From Ureibacillus manganicus DSM 26584 (GTDB taxonomy: Bacteria; Bacillota; Bacilli; Bacillales_A; Planococcaceae), in assembly GCF_000772945.1 (NCBI RefSeq), contig NZ_JPVN01000030.1:1-39879 (forward strand): 39,879 nucleotides of DNA, written 5' to 3'. A program made the position numbers and the translations under genes. Each line of letters begins with the position of its first letter. The stretch's first letter is position 1. Below, piece by piece: positions 33,793 through 39,879 of the stretch. The notes below the pieces were generated by a model, which had not been told where the DNA came from, did no database searches, and worked only from the letters and a program-made list of their open reading frames with translations.

Positions 33793-35253
33793 TTAAATTT
33801 TTACATAATCAGCAGCAAAATCGCGAAGCTGATGGAAATGAGCATCCACTTTTATATATTTTGCGTACACTTCCATTAGTTTATCAAATAGCTCAAAATG
33901 TTCTGTTGCAAATAATGCCTTTAAAATATTGCATATATGCTTTGATGACATGATTGCAATTTCGTAATAAGGACTATCTTCATCTTGGTAATGATTAAGC
34001 CAAACTTCAACTGAATGCATAATGTGTTGTGGTGTATGGTCGACTATAAAAATGATATCCCTTTGAACAGTAGCTTCGATATGGTGAAGGGAATTTCCAT
34101 CATCAATTACATCTTGATTTAAATAGTTATAGATAGCAGTGCAAGAGGCAATCTCATATTCCTTTAATAAGCGAATGACATGTTCATATTGATGTTTTTG
34201 AATATATGCTTCTATTAATATATAAAATATTTTTTCTATATAATTTTTGTTATAACGTTTTATTAATGCAATGGGTTCAGGTTTTATATTAGGAAGTACT
34301 TCTCCATATTCAAGGATTAACTCAATGGCATGGTTGTTTAATCGATCGTTTTGAATTAAGTATTCTCCATGTGCAATTATACTTTCAAAGTCTTCTTGTT
34401 TATAAGCATCAATCACTAACATAAACTTGAGTATTGTTTGTTCTTTTTCAGATAAAGCCCAAGTACCTTCCACCCAATTATTGTACATATCTTCAATAAT
34501 TCTGCTGATTTTCTGCCTATGCCTTTTTCCACCTTTATAATGATTGATAACATTAAATAATTGAAGTTCTTTAAGTTGAAAAGAGCGTGGGTTATTGAAC
34601 GCAATTACATTGATCAACTGATTAATTACACTAATTGACTTGTTACTTGTATGAAGTTGCTCTAAGTGTGCTTGTAATTGTCTAATAAGATCCAAAGAAT
34701 CATTAATTGAAAGCATAGGAGTTTGTAAAAAAATTGAATAAATCTTTTTTACAAATAGCGTTTTCCAAAAAGTCTCTTTTTGGTTGTAAATTATATGAAT
34801 AAAGAACTTTTTTTCTACTTTGTAAAAGTAAATACAGTTAAGTCCGCCTACATGATTAGTAATCTCAATTTCCTTCCCGAAAACAAGATTAATTAAATGG
34901 TCAAATCTTAGGACATTATGAATGGTTAAATATTGTAAAAGTGCTTTTTTCCCTTGACGAGAGCTGAAAAAGTGAGTAAGGCGTTCATTTGCATTGTTTA
35001 AATCAATGGAGGTATCTTGTAATTTCTCAAATAGAAATAAATCAATATTTCCCCAATACTTTTTTGCAATGTTACTGACGATATTTAAAGCTTTTTCCTT
35101 CGTAAGAAGAATGCTGCTTAGAGGGATTAGTGTACCGAATTGAGAGGTATTTTGTATATTGTCTTGATCTGAAAGATTTCTAATGGCTAATTCAATTGGT
35201 TCTCCAATTTTCCCGGCAGTTTCTTTATAAATCTTTTCATCCCAGTCCAACAT
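33793..35253 (-). CDS. Uncharacterised 486-aa mostly helical protein
   Basis: A soluble protein without signal peptide or membrane helix. It is rich in Leu, Ile, Asn, His and aromatic residues. The second half (about residues 250-480) reads as repeated amphipathic helix pairs such as QEDFESIIAHGEYLIQN and QHQYEHVIRLLKEYEI, suggesting a TPR- or HEAT-like scaffold. I recognise no catalytic motif and no family. ATG 35253 is chosen because GAGGAGG lies eight bases upstream; the open frame extends 13 codons further without a site. Base composition is more A/T-rich than the neighbours, which may reflect relaxed selection or acquisition. It is monocistronic. Confidence 0.7.
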   Translation of the reverse strand: MLDWDEKIYKETAGKIGEPIELAIRNLSDQDNIQNTSQFGTLIPLSSILLTKEKALNIVSNIAKKYWGNIDLFLFEKLQDTSIDLNNANERLTHFFSSRQGKKALLQYLTIHNVLRFDHLINLVFGKEIEITNHVGGLNCIYFYKVEKKFFIHIIYNQKETFWKTLFVKKIYSIFLQTPMLSINDSLDLIRQLQAHLEQLHTSNKSISVINQLINVIAFNNPRSFQLKELQLFNVINHYKGGKRHRQKISRIIEDMYNNWVEGTWALSEKEQTILKFMLVIDAYKQEDFESIIAHGEYLIQNDRLNNHAIELILEYGEVLPNIKPEPIALIKRYNKNYIEKIFYILIEAYIQKHQYEHVIRLLKEYEIASCTAIYNYLNQDVIDDGNSLHHIEATVQRDIIFIVDHTPQHIMHSVEVWLNHYQDEDSPYYEIAIMSSKHICNILKALFATEHFELFDKLMEVYAKYIKVDAHFHQLRDFAADYVKI

Positions 35254-35377
35254 TAAAGTAACCTCCTCTTTTAAAAAGTGGTATTCTAACAAGAATATAT
35301 CAAATAATAGTGTGAAAAGGGTAGAACAATATAAAAGAAGTCTGAAAAGCTAACACCTTTCAGACAAATAGTAGTTT

Positions 35378-35560
35378 TTATGATGGCTTTTTAAGAGTGT
35401 AAGTGGATAGTATTGTTGCTATATAGACAGCTGCAGTAATAATTAGATTTGCCATTGGTATTTCACCAGTATCCATGTAGCTTCTTACTAGATTTATAGT
35501 AAATATGACGGAAATGACTAGACAAATATAGAAATGCCTTTTTTGTTTATTTCGCTTCAC
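35378..35560 (-). CDS. Small two-helix membrane protein
   Basis: A 60-aa protein with a basic start (MKRNKQKR), two hydrophobic helices (about residues 9-25 and 38-54) joined by a short loop, and a basic tail. The start is GTG 35560, nine bases after AGAGG. No family is recognised. Composition, topology and the ribosome site support a real gene; its role is unknown. Confidence 0.6.
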   Translation of the reverse strand: MKRNKQKRHFYICLVISVIFTINLVRSYMDTGEIPMANLIITAAVYIATILSTYTLKKPS

Positions 35561-35603
35561 TTTAGAACCTCTTTTTCGCTTTTTTGAACTAAGTACATAA
35601 AGG

Positions 35604-35666
35604 TTAACACATGTATCGTATTTTTATTATAATCTAAGATACACGTAATTACTAAGTCAATGTATC
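35604..35666 (+). promoter_or_regulatory. Promoter of the AEC transporter gene with TGTATC sites
   Basis: TTAACA (35604-35609) and TATAAT (35628-35633) are 18 bp apart. The inverted pair TGTATC (35612-35617) and GATACA (35638-35643) brackets the -10, and a third TGTATC lies at 35661-35666. This placement suits an operator; the regulator is unknown. Confidence 0.5.
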
Positions 35667-35693
35667 TTTTGACATTGTGAAAGGATATAACAT

Positions 35694-36623
35694 ATGACAT
35701 ATTTATCTATAATATTTTTTCAAATAGTTGCACCTATACTCGTGCTACTAATTATTGGCGCAGTGCTTCAGAAGAAATTTAATTTTAATTTAAAGGCTTT
35801 ATCTCATCTAATTACATACTGTTTTATGCCTGTGGCAGTTTTTATGAATTTATACGAAACGACCGTTAATTTAGGTGTGTTAGCACAAGTTGCTTTTTTT
35901 ATCATTTTATTTATTGGAGTTAATATCATATTAAGTCATTACATTGCAAAGTTTCTTAAGTTGAATCGAACGGAATCGGCCGTATTTAAAAACAGTGTTG
36001 TACTTATCAATTCAGGTAATTATGGTATTCCTGTTGCACAGCTTGTGTTTCAAACTCAACCAATTGGAGTTGCTATTCAAGTAATACTCGTTATATTTCA
36101 AAATGTCACTACCTATACATATGGTTTGTATAATTTAATCTCTGCTACTAAGTCGGGGATTGAGATTGTAAAAGACTTTATCAAAATGCCAATTCTACAT
36201 GCATTAACTATCGGGATTATCTTAAATATAATGAACATAGAGTTACCAATTACTTTAGCTATTCCATTGAATCATATTGGAGAAGGGTTTATTGCGGTAG
36301 CGCTAATTACACTTGGCGCACAGCTGTCTCAAATAGAGATTCGAACAATAATCAATAAAACTATTGTCATTAGTTGTTTTACTAGATTGATCGTGGGTCC
36401 TATTCTAGCGTTAATAGTTATTTGGATACTTGGCCTTGATGGCGTTGTCGCTCAATCATTATTTATTGCAAGTTCTTTCCCGACTTCCAGAAATAGCTCG
36501 AGTTTAGCGCTTGAATACGATGTAGAATCGAATATTGCTGCCCAAACGGTGCTCTTTTCAACGATTGTTAGTTGTATTACTGTTACCGTTGTAATTTATC
36601 TATCAACAATATTATTTGGATAA
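35694..36623 (+). CDS. AEC-family (auxin efflux carrier-like) transporter
   Basis: A 309-aa membrane protein with about ten helices in two halves of five. Family features include AVFMNLYE, the NSGNYGIPVAQLVF helix break and SSFPTSRNSSSLALEYD near the end. Bacterial AEC members move malate, malonate or other small organic acids. The substrate is not determined here. GAAAGGAT precedes the ATG. It is monocistronic with its own promoter and terminator. Confidence 0.87.
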   Translation: MTYLSIIFFQIVAPILVLLIIGAVLQKKFNFNLKALSHLITYCFMPVAVFMNLYETTVNLGVLAQVAFFIILFIGVNIILSHYIAKFLKLNRTESAVFKNSVVLINSGNYGIPVAQLVFQTQPIGVAIQVILVIFQNVTTYTYGLYNLISATKSGIEIVKDFIKMPILHALTIGIILNIMNIELPITLAIPLNHIGEGFIAVALITLGAQLSQIEIRTIINKTIVISCFTRLIVGPILALIVIWILGLDGVVAQSLFIASSFPTSRNSSSLALEYDVESNIAAQTVLFSTIVSCITVTVVIYLSTILFG

Positions 36624-36645
36624 TGTCTTTTAAAAATACAATATG

Positions 36646-36682
36646 AAAAATCCCTATCTAAACATTTAGATAGGGATTTTAT
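36646..36682 (+). terminator. Intrinsic terminator of the AEC transporter gene
   Basis: Perfect 15-nt arms (36648-36662 and 36665-36679; core ATCCCTATCT/AGATAGGGAT) with a minimal loop, followed by TATTATTT. The A-rich flank on the other side would also allow function for the convergent katA transcript. Confidence 0.85.
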
Positions 36683-36762
36683 TATTTGGATAGTGGATAG
36701 CAGAGTAAAGTTACTATACTGTGATTCTTGCAAGAAACACAATATATAGTTAAATTTTCAAA

Positions 36763-38262
36763 TTAGTTTGCAGCTACAGTTCTTTCATATGGATTTGTTA
36801 AATCCATTCCATCGAGTGTAAGGCCCATAGCTTTTGCTACACCTTCACCATATGCTGGGTCAGCAAGGTAGCAGTGTAAGATATGTTTGCGTTTAATGAA
36901 TTCTTCAACACCAGCCATGTTGTCAGCAGTGTTTTGGAATAAACGTTCTTGTTCTTCAGCAGACATTAAACGGAATAATTTACCTGGTTGTTCGAAGTAG
37001 TTATTATCATCATCTGCGAATTCATAAATATCAGCTGCACCATCTAGAGCTAGTGCTGGATCTTTGTATTCTGGTTGTGGTTGGTTTGCACCATAGCTGT
37101 TTGGATAGTAAGTTAATGCACTACCGTTGTTTCCATCAGCACGACCTTGACCATCACGGTGGTGAACCAAGAATGGACAACGTGGTTGGTTTACTGGAAT
37201 TTGGTGACTGTTCACACCTAAACGGTAACGAGCAGCGTCTTGGTAAGCAAATAAACGTGCTTGTAACATACGGTCAGGTGAGAATGAAATACCAGGAACT
37301 ACATTAGATGGAGCGAATGCTGCTTGCTCTACGTCAGCAAAGTAGTTTTCTGGATTACGGTTTAACTCGAATTCACCAACTGGAATTAATGGGTATTCAG
37401 ATTTAAACCATACTTTTGTTAAATCGAATGGGTTATCTTTGTGATTACGTGCTTGTTCTTCAGTCATCACTTGGATGTACATTTTCCATTTAGGGAAATC
37501 GCCATTTTCAATTGAATCAAATAGATCACGTTGTGAAGATTCACGATCTTGACCAATTACTTGTGCAGCTTCATCGCTAGTTAAGTTTTTAATACCTTGT
37601 TCTGTACGGAAGTGGAACTTCACATATACACGTTCACCAGCTTCGTTGATCATTGAGTATGTGTGGGAGCCAAATCCGTGCATATTACGGTAACCAGCTG
37701 GAATACCACGGTCACTCATTACGATTGTTACTTGGTGTAATGCTTCTGGCAAACTAGTCCAGAAATCCCAGTTGCTATTTGCGTTGTGCATGTTCGTTTT
37801 AGGATCACGTTTTACAACGTGGTTTAAATCTGTAAAGTGTAATGGATCACGGAAGAAGAATACTGGTGTGTTGTTACCAACTAAGTCCCAGTTACCCTCT
37901 TCAGTGTAGAATTTTAGTGAGAAACCACGAATATCGCGTTCAGCATCAGCAGCACCACGTTCACCAGCTACTGTTGAGAATCGAGCAAACATTTCTGTTT
38001 TCTTACCAACTTCAGAGAAGATTTTTGCCTTTGTATATTTAGTAATATCATGCGTTACAGTGAAAGTACCAAAGGCACCAGAACCTTTCGCGTGCATACG
38101 ACGCTCTGGAATTACTTCACGGTTAAAGTTCGCTAATTTTTCAATTAAGAATACGTCTTGTAATAGAATTGGGCCACGACGACCTGCAGTTTGGACATTA
38201 TCATTGCTTACAACTGGAGCCCCAGCATTAGTAGTTAAACGTTGATTTTTAGAATTTGTCAC
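36763..38262 (-). CDS. katA: Heme catalase (vegetative, KatA-type)
   Basis: A 499-aa monofunctional small-subunit catalase that turns hydrogen peroxide into water and oxygen. Key residues sit at the spacing of bovine catalase: distal His57 in [12 protein letters not shown], distal Asn130 in [12 protein letters not shown] and the heme-ligating Tyr340 in [14 protein letters not shown]. The start is GTG 38262, seven bases after AGGAGG. Codon use is visibly more biased than in neighbouring genes, as expected for a highly expressed protein. A PerR-like box lies upstream. It is divergent from nos. Confidence 0.97.
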   Translation of the reverse strand: MTNSKNQRLTTNAGAPVVSNDNVQTAGRRGPILLQDVFLIEKLANFNREVIPERRMHAKGSGAFGTFTVTHDITKYTKAKIFSEVGKKTEMFARFSTVAGERGAADAERDIRGFSLKFYTEEGNWDLVGNNTPVFFFRDPLHFTDLNHVVKRDPKTNMHNANSNWDFWTSLPEALHQVTIVMSDRGIPAGYRNMHGFGSHTYSMINEAGERVYVKFHFRTEQGIKNLTSDEAAQVIGQDRESSQRDLFDSIENGDFPKWKMYIQVMTEEQARNHKDNPFDLTKVWFKSEYPLIPVGEFELNRNPENYFADVEQAAFAPSNVVPGISFSPDRMLQARLFAYQDAARYRLGVNSHQIPVNQPRCPFLVHHRDGQGRADGNNGSALTYYPNSYGANQPQPEYKDPALALDGAADIYEFADDDNNYFEQPGKLFRLMSAEEQERLFQNTADNMAGVEEFIKRKHILHCYLADPAYGEGVAKAMGLTLDGMDLTNPYERTVAAN

Positions 38263-38714
38263 GTTATTACCTCCTAAAGTATTCGAATAAACCTCTTCGA
38301 AAGTTAGTATAACAAATGCAAATAAAAATTTCTACTAAATTATAATAATTCTTTTTAAGGAATTGTTTCATTTTGTCGAAATTTGTCTCTACATTACTTT
38401 ACTGGAGCACAATGGGGCTATTGCATGTGTACGTTGAGTTATATAGGTATTAACGTACTTTTCCGACTTTGTCGTTCAAAAAGATTTGGGCTATAAATAT
38501 AACAGTCATGAAAAAATATTATCAATTATTGTAGAAAATTAACCTTAAATGAAAATGAACAAGTAATCTTGGATTATCATTTAGCTATAAAAGGTTCTGT
38601 TCATGGTATTAATAACCTAATTAGAACGAATTGAATACTCTATGGCATATACCTACTATTTAAATGCATGCGGAGTTAAAAGTTGCTTTGCAATGTACTT
38701 CTGGAGGAAATACG
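38263..38714. promoter_or_regulatory. katA / nos divergent region
   Basis: For katA (minus) a -10-like TATACT lies at 38304-38309 with no strong -35. Two TTCGAA palindromes (38282-38287 and 38296-38301) lie in its leader. For nos (plus), TTGTCG (38469-38474) and TATAAA (38492-38497) are 17 bp apart, predicting a start near 38504 and a long leader of about 210 nt before ATG 38715. I see no further gene or known RNA motif. Confidence 0.45.
38340..38354. promoter_or_regulatory. PerR-like box upstream of katA
   Basis: TTATAATAATTCTTT (38340-38354) matches the PerR consensus TTATAAT-N-ATTATAA perfectly in the left half and partly in the right (11 of 14 fixed positions). It lies about 80 bp before the katA start, upstream of the likely -10. 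Peroxide induction by PerR derepression is the known mode for Bacillus katA. Confidence 0.5.
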
Positions 38715-39800
38715 ATGAACCTTTTAGAGGTTGAACAATTTCTTATACAATGTAGTGAAGAGTTAGGTTGGTCAGATGAGTGGTATAAAGAAAGAATAGA
38801 AGGGATACAAAACACAGGCGAATTTCATCCCACCTATGATGAGTTGGTCTTTGGTGCAAGAGTTGCATGGAGAAATAGCAATCGATGTATTGGTCGATTG
38901 TTTTGGAAGTCACTTCAGGTGTTTGATGAACGGAACCTAGAAACGGAAGAAGAAATTTATGAAGCACTATTACGCCACATTCAGTTTGCAACGAATGCTG
39001 GAAGAATACGTCCAACCATTACAGTGTTTAAATCCGGATCGGTATGCATATGGAATGAGCAATTAATACGTTACGCTGGTTATAAAACTAAGGATGGAAT
39101 TATTGGTGACCCGAGTTCTCTGGTGTTTACTGAAGTTTGTCAAAAGTTGGGCTGGCAAGGAGAAGGGAGCCATTTTGATGTTTTACCATTAGTTATTCAA
39201 GTAGATAATAGAAAACCAGTGTTGTTTAACATACCAAAAGAATATGTTTTAGAAATACCTATTCGACATCCTCAGTACGAAAGGATTTCGGAACTTAATT
39301 TAAAATGGTATGCTGTGCCGATTATTGCCAATTTTAAATTGAATATTGGGGGCATTGAATTTGAAGCAGCTCCCTTTAATGGATGGTATATGGGGACGGA
39401 AATTGGATCCCGAAATTTTGCGGATATAAACCGATATAATCTGTTACCTAAGGTAGCGGAGATATTAGAATTGAACACATCTACAAACTCAAGTCTTTGG
39501 AAGGATTATGCACTGTTAGAATTAAACATTGCAGTTTTGCATTCTTTTAAAGAAGAAGGCGTCAACATTATAGACCATCATACAGCTGCACAGCAGTTTA
39601 AATTGTTTGAGCAGCAAGAAGCTGAAAATAATCGAGAAGTAACTGGTAATTGGATGTGGCTTATTCCGCCAATGTCACCAGCAACTACCCATATTTATCA
39701 TAAATCTTTTACAAATGTTATTAAAAAACCGAACTACTTTTATCAAATAGCCCCTTATTTGCTTGAGAAACAAACGATTGAAACAGATCTTTATAAATAA
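38715..39800 (+). CDS. nos: Nitric oxide synthase oxygenase (bacterial NOS)
   Basis: Oxidises L-arginine to citrulline and NO, using heme and a pterin, with electrons from unspecified cellular reductases. At 361 aa it is the oxygenase domain alone, as in other Bacillales. Hallmarks are WRNSNRCIGRLFW with the heme-thiolate Cys58 and PFNGWYMGTEIGSRNFAD with the arginine-binding Glu229. HHTAAQQF, WMWLIPPMSP and HIYHKSF lie near the C-terminus. The start is ATG 38715 after TGGAGG; the frame extends 17 codons upstream without a site. It is divergent from katA, and NO is known to protect Bacillus from peroxide partly through catalase. Confidence 0.97.
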   Translation: MNLLEVEQFLIQCSEELGWSDEWYKERIEGIQNTGEFHPTYDELVFGARVAWRNSNRCIGRLFWKSLQVFDERNLETEEEIYEALLRHIQFATNAGRIRPTITVFKSGSVCIWNEQLIRYAGYKTKDGIIGDPSSLVFTEVCQKLGWQGEGSHFDVLPLVIQVDNRKPVLFNIPKEYVLEIPIRHPQYERISELNLKWYAVPIIANFKLNIGGIEFEAAPFNGWYMGTEIGSRNFADINRYNLLPKVAEILELNTSTNSSLWKDYALLELNIAVLHSFKEEGVNIIDHHTAAQQFKLFEQQEAENNREVTGNWMWLIPPMSPATTHIYHKSFTNVIKKPNYFYQIAPYLLEKQTIETDLYK

Positions 39801-39835
39801 TAAAGTGGCACAATTTTTTTATTTGTGCCACTTTT
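39801..39835 (+). terminator. Intrinsic terminator after nos
   Basis: Perfect 12-bp arms AAAGTGGCACAA (39801-39812) and TTGTGCCACTTT (39822-39833), loop of nine, followed by TAT. The A-rich flank on the left makes it usable from the other strand too. Confidence 0.85.
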
Positions 39836-39879
39836 ATGTGCGACGGGCAGTTGCACCATGTGCAATAACAGCACAGGAT
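39833..39879 (-). CDS. Possible C-terminal fragment of a convergent gene
   Basis: On the minus strand one frame is open from the window edge and reads SCAVIAHGATARRT before TAA at 39833-39835. The stop falls at the edge of the symmetric terminator, as in other convergent pairs of this window. Fourteen codons are too few to identify the protein, and the frame could be chance. Confidence 0.3.

Noticed and set aside
38664..38714. 17-codon extended start of nos
   Set aside because: TGGAGG lies inside that stretch at the right distance from ATG 38715, and the shorter product matches known bacterial NOS length.

Overview
The window is low-GC Gram-positive chromosomal DNA. Its A/T-rich codon use, strong AGGAGG-type ribosome sites, frequent GTG/TTG starts, intrinsic terminators and full seven-gene mrp operon point to the Bacillales, most like the Lysinibacillus/Solibacillus/Psychrobacillus side of the Planococcaceae. 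That taxonomic placement is inference. I see no rRNA, tRNA, transposase, phage gene or CRISPR array, and no frameshifted gene. Thirty-six complete genes and one probable fragment are called.

Layout. 1-5800 is a glyoxylate block: a LytTR-type one-component regulator (minus) divergent from isocitrate lyase (aceA), malate synthase (aceB) and a glyoxylate-type aminotransferase. 5900-7650 holds a DUF1232 membrane protein and a membrane-anchored transglutaminase-like protein. 7666-11728 (minus) holds a GNAT acetyltransferase and EamA exporter pair, then a tight pair of an argininosuccinate-lyase-like enzyme and a BadF/MurK-type amino-sugar kinase. 11873-13593 has a PfkB sugar kinase and a YetF-like DUF421 protein. 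13714-17715 is a TetR regulator divergent from an RND exporter, with a clear operator/promoter between them. 17852-24905 has a KdpD-type universal stress protein divergent from mrpABCDEFG, whose leader carries an elaborate inverted-repeat element.

24906-26828 is the least ordinary part. A NERD-domain nuclease-like gene is flanked upstream by a cluster of five DnaA-box-like 9-mers and downstream by an array of nineteen CCGCTCAA-type repeats with a strict 21,21,21,21,29-bp spacing. 26829-29501 is a YtrA-type GntR regulator plus ABC transporter operon with a well-formed operator. 29586-36623 contains a YkuE-like metallophosphoesterase, an AlaX-type tRNA-editing protein, a small acidic protein, an AMACR-type CoA racemase, an unrecognised 486-aa protein, a 60-aa membrane protein and an AEC transporter. 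36763-39800 is vegetative catalase (katA, with a PerR-like box) divergent from a bacterial nitric oxide synthase (nos).

How they fit together. aceA/aceB allow growth on C2 units and the aminotransferase can drain glyoxylate to glycine. Mrp exports Na+ and supports alkaline pH homeostasis. katA and nos are both oxidative-stress genes. The best candidates for something undescribed are the CCGCTCAA array, the DnaA-box cluster, and the folded element in front of mrpA; all three are non-coding.
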